Source: HGM11788 sp964654945 (GTDB lineage Bacteria; Bacillota; Clostridia; Lachnospirales; CAG-274). Taken from it: a DNA stretch of 6,399 nt. The translations under genes were made by a program, and so were the position numbers. Positions 6,255-6,399 of this stretch are shown here, one piece after another. Under the pieces are notes generated by a model. It had not been told where the DNA came from and searched no databases. It was given only the letters and a program-made list of their open reading frames with translations. Each line of letters starts with the position of its first letter. The stretch's first letter is position 1. The stretch is taken from positions 1 through 6,399 of the forward strand of contig CAZZLN010000072.1 in the NCBI GenBank assembly GCA_964654945.1, written 5' to 3'.

Positions 6255-6361
6255 TGCAGGGAGGATTCTTTTTTTGCAGGGGCTTCCTACGCCAAATCAG
6301 AGGACGAGCAATGCTCGCCCCTACAATATATCCCTCCACCGGCAAAAGCCGGTCCCCCTCC
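6255..6361. other. GC-richer palindromic block between repeat copies
   Basis: This stretch is visibly richer in G and C than the rest of the window and holds further palindromes: CGAGC-AAT-GCTCG (6305-6317) and ACCGGC-AAAA-GCCGGT (6338-6353). In addition GCAGGGGC (6276-6283) nearly pairs with GCCCCTAC (6317-6324). No coding signal is seen. Flanked by the 64-bp unit on both sides, it may be part of one composite non-coding element. Confidence 0.65.
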
Positions 6362-6399
6362 ATTGAATCGGAAAGACTAATCCGACAGAACGCAGTTCT
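6362..6399. repeat. 64-bp repeat, divergent copy 3, cut by window end
   Basis: Positions 6362-6387 follow copy 1 with one change (T to C at 6377), keeping the first hairpin TCGGA/TCCGA. The sequence then departs completely, but what replaces the second hairpin is again a hairpin with a three-base loop, AGAAC-GCA-GTTCT (6387-6399). The rest lies beyond the window. Confidence 0.8.

Noticed and set aside
6142..6363. A 73-codon minus-strand frame in the repeat region
   Set aside because: It consists of translated palindromic repeats, with no domain or supported start.
6127..6399. CRISPR array
   Set aside because: The units are directly adjacent without spacers of even length, the third stands 107 bp away, and no cas gene is visible.

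Overview
The window looks like a chromosomal piece of a low-GC Gram-positive anaerobe, most likely a plant-polysaccharide-degrading member of the Clostridia. The reasons are AT-rich DNA, strong AGGAGG-type ribosome binding sites, sigma-A-type promoters, a lipoprotein solute-binding protein, and a secreted pectin-active enzyme carrying a duplicated dockerin-type calcium motif. I cannot name genus or species from the sequence alone.

Layout. Positions 1-293 are an AT-rich leader with an 11-bp tandem repeat and a perfect 12-bp inverted repeat just before the first gene. Positions 294-2861 (+) encode a secreted 855-residue pectinesterase-type protein: signal peptide, N-terminal dockerin-like pair, divergent CE8 beta-helix, two Ig-like stretches, and a C-terminal domain I cannot assign. 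Two hairpins at 2893-3047 separate it from a convergent minus-strand operon.

The minus-strand operon is transcribed from about 5945 down to 3058. Its order is solute-binding lipoprotein (5912-5136), membrane permease (5074-4400), ATPase (4410-3667) and a cytidylate-kinase-like protein (3642-3058). The first three form a complete polar amino acid ABC importer: the lipoprotein captures substrate outside, a permease dimer forms the channel and the ATPase dimer drives it. A terminator-like hairpin between the first two genes probably sets more binding protein than channel. The kinase-like gene follows 24 bp after the ATPase; no link of its function to transport can be read from the sequence. Two tandem, overlapping sigma-A promoters lie upstream.

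Positions 6127-6399 hold a non-coding repeat region. There are two 64-bp tandem copies, each folding into three consecutive hairpins, then a GC-richer palindromic block, then a third, divergent copy cut by the window end. The four differences between the first two copies all fall in a possible alternative stem of copy 2. In copy 3 the second hairpin has a different sequence but is still a hairpin. This structured repeat and the unusual active-site residues of the pectinesterase are the points most worth a second look.
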